Of a stretch of DNA of 64,000 bases, positions 63,705 through 64,000 are shown in pieces. The DNA lies in the NCBI RefSeq assembly GCF_009729415.1, contig NZ_MPKW01000018.1:124001-188000 (forward strand), given 5' to 3'. Below the pieces are notes generated by a model. The model did not search any database, had not been told where the DNA came from, and worked only from the letters and a program-made list of their open reading frames with translations. A program made the position numbers and the translations under genes. Numbering within the stretch: the first letter of the stretch is position 1; each line of letters begins with the position of its first letter. This stretch comes from Mycolicibacterium sp. CBMA 234. Its GTDB lineage: Bacteria > Actinomycetota > Actinomycetes > Mycobacteriales > Mycobacteriaceae.

Positions 63705-64000
63705 CCAGCGCGGCGCGCGAGGCTGAACTCGCCGACTCGCTGGCCCGGATTCAGGCCCGAATCGATGCCGCCGCAGCGGCTTCCGGTCGTGATCGGGCCG
63801 ACATCGAATTTCTTCCGGTGACCAAATTCTTTCCGGCCGCTGACGTTGTTGCGCTGTATCGATTGGGGTGCCGGGCATTCGGCGAATCGCGGGAGCAAGA
63901 AGCCGCGGGCAAAGTCGGTGAGGTATCGGACGCCTTGTCGAGCAAGGAATTGATCACAGCGCCCGGCAAATTGTTGGATGCGTCATCGAACATAGAGTCG
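63701..64000 (+). CDS. yggS: PLP homeostasis protein YggS (Rv2148c homologue), truncated by the window edge
   Basis: The first 100 residues are visible. The PLP-binding lysine lies in FLPVTKFFPAADV, and YRLGCRAFGESREQEAAGK follows as in the family. The next 25 residues (SSKELITAPGKLLDASSNIES) are unlike M. tuberculosis and may be a variable loop before the expected WHMVG motif, which would lie beyond the edge. Base composition drops in the last 200 bp. It overlaps pgeF by 4 nt; sepF would be expected next. Confidence 0.8.
   Translation, partial: MTSAAREAELADSLARIQARIDAAAAASGRDRADIEFLPVTKFFPAADVVALYRLGCRAFGESREQEAAGKVGEVSDALSSKELITAPGKLLDASSNIES

Noticed and set aside
61689..63878. 729-codon minus-strand frame opposite ftsZ, pgeF and yggS
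   Set aside because: Three well-supported genes lie on the other strand; the translation is His/Arg/Gly-rich with no motif.
63920..64000. Recombination breakpoint within yggS
   Set aside because: Similarity to M. tuberculosis fades after residue 75, but the family has a variable loop there and the window ends before the next conserved motif.

Overview
The window is high-GC actinobacterial chromosome. Its gene content and order match the stretch of the Mycobacterium tuberculosis chromosome between Rv2204c and Rv2148c, in reverse orientation. There is no IS6110, no PE_PGRS38 and no Rv2172c, and there is an 11-kb insertion not found at this place in M. tuberculosis. I infer a non-tuberculous, probably environmental Mycobacterium/Mycolicibacterium. 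No rRNA, tRNA, CRISPR array, prophage or intact transposon was seen.

Layout. (1) 0-12.4 kb, respiration and nearby metabolism: an ErpA-type Fe-S carrier, adenosine kinase, asparagine synthetase, then the bcc-aa3 supercomplex genes ctaC-ctaF, mmpS3 and a membrane gene, followed on the opposite strand by ctaE-qcrC-qcrA-qcrB. A decayed 0.6-kb stretch lies between the two halves. (2) 12.4-27.1 kb, envelope and lipid genes: trpD, an exonuclease/GIY-YIG protein, RipC, a gluzincin protease-like protein, PimB, FadD15, an SRPBCC / ArsA-like / Cys-protein / acyltransferase run, a GT-C mannosyltransferase and RNase AS. (3) 27.1-38.2 kb, a copper island: CopC-CopD fusion, YcnI, two DUF5134 proteins, an unknown membrane protein, sigma factor SigC, the copper P-type ATPase CtpB, a CopD-CtaG fusion, a PepSY protein and a zf-HC2 anti-sigma factor. 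(4) 38.3-46.2 kb: aroG, pknL and its DNA-binding neighbour, mptA, idsA2, lppM, a GNAT and a DUF3040 protein, with two gene remnants near 41.5 kb. (5) 46.2-64 kb, the dcw division and wall cluster: mraZ-rsmH-ftsL-pbpB-murE-murF-mraY-[lipoprotein]-ftsW-murG-murC-ftsQ-ftsZ-pgeF-yggS.

The most interesting system is the copper island. I find one bipartite promoter motif, (A/C/G)GGAAC, exactly 17 bases, then CGAC(C/T)A, in front of four transcription units of the island, and weaker versions at exactly the same spacing in front of two more, including the anti-sigma gene. sigC itself has a housekeeping-type -10 instead. The locus therefore reads as a self-contained SigC regulon that gathers genes scattered in M. 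tuberculosis (Rv0092-Rv0103c region and Rv2069).

The second striking point is that murD is missing from its fixed place between mraY and ftsW. A DUF5642-like lipoprotein with its own leaderless promoter sits there instead. Three genes (Rv2189c-like, Rv2184c-like, idsA2) appear to start at CTG. Several genes (aroG, pknL, Rv2175c-like, sigC, the anti-sigma gene) look leaderless. All family assignments come from reading the translated sequence and from memory of mycobacterial families; no database search was run.
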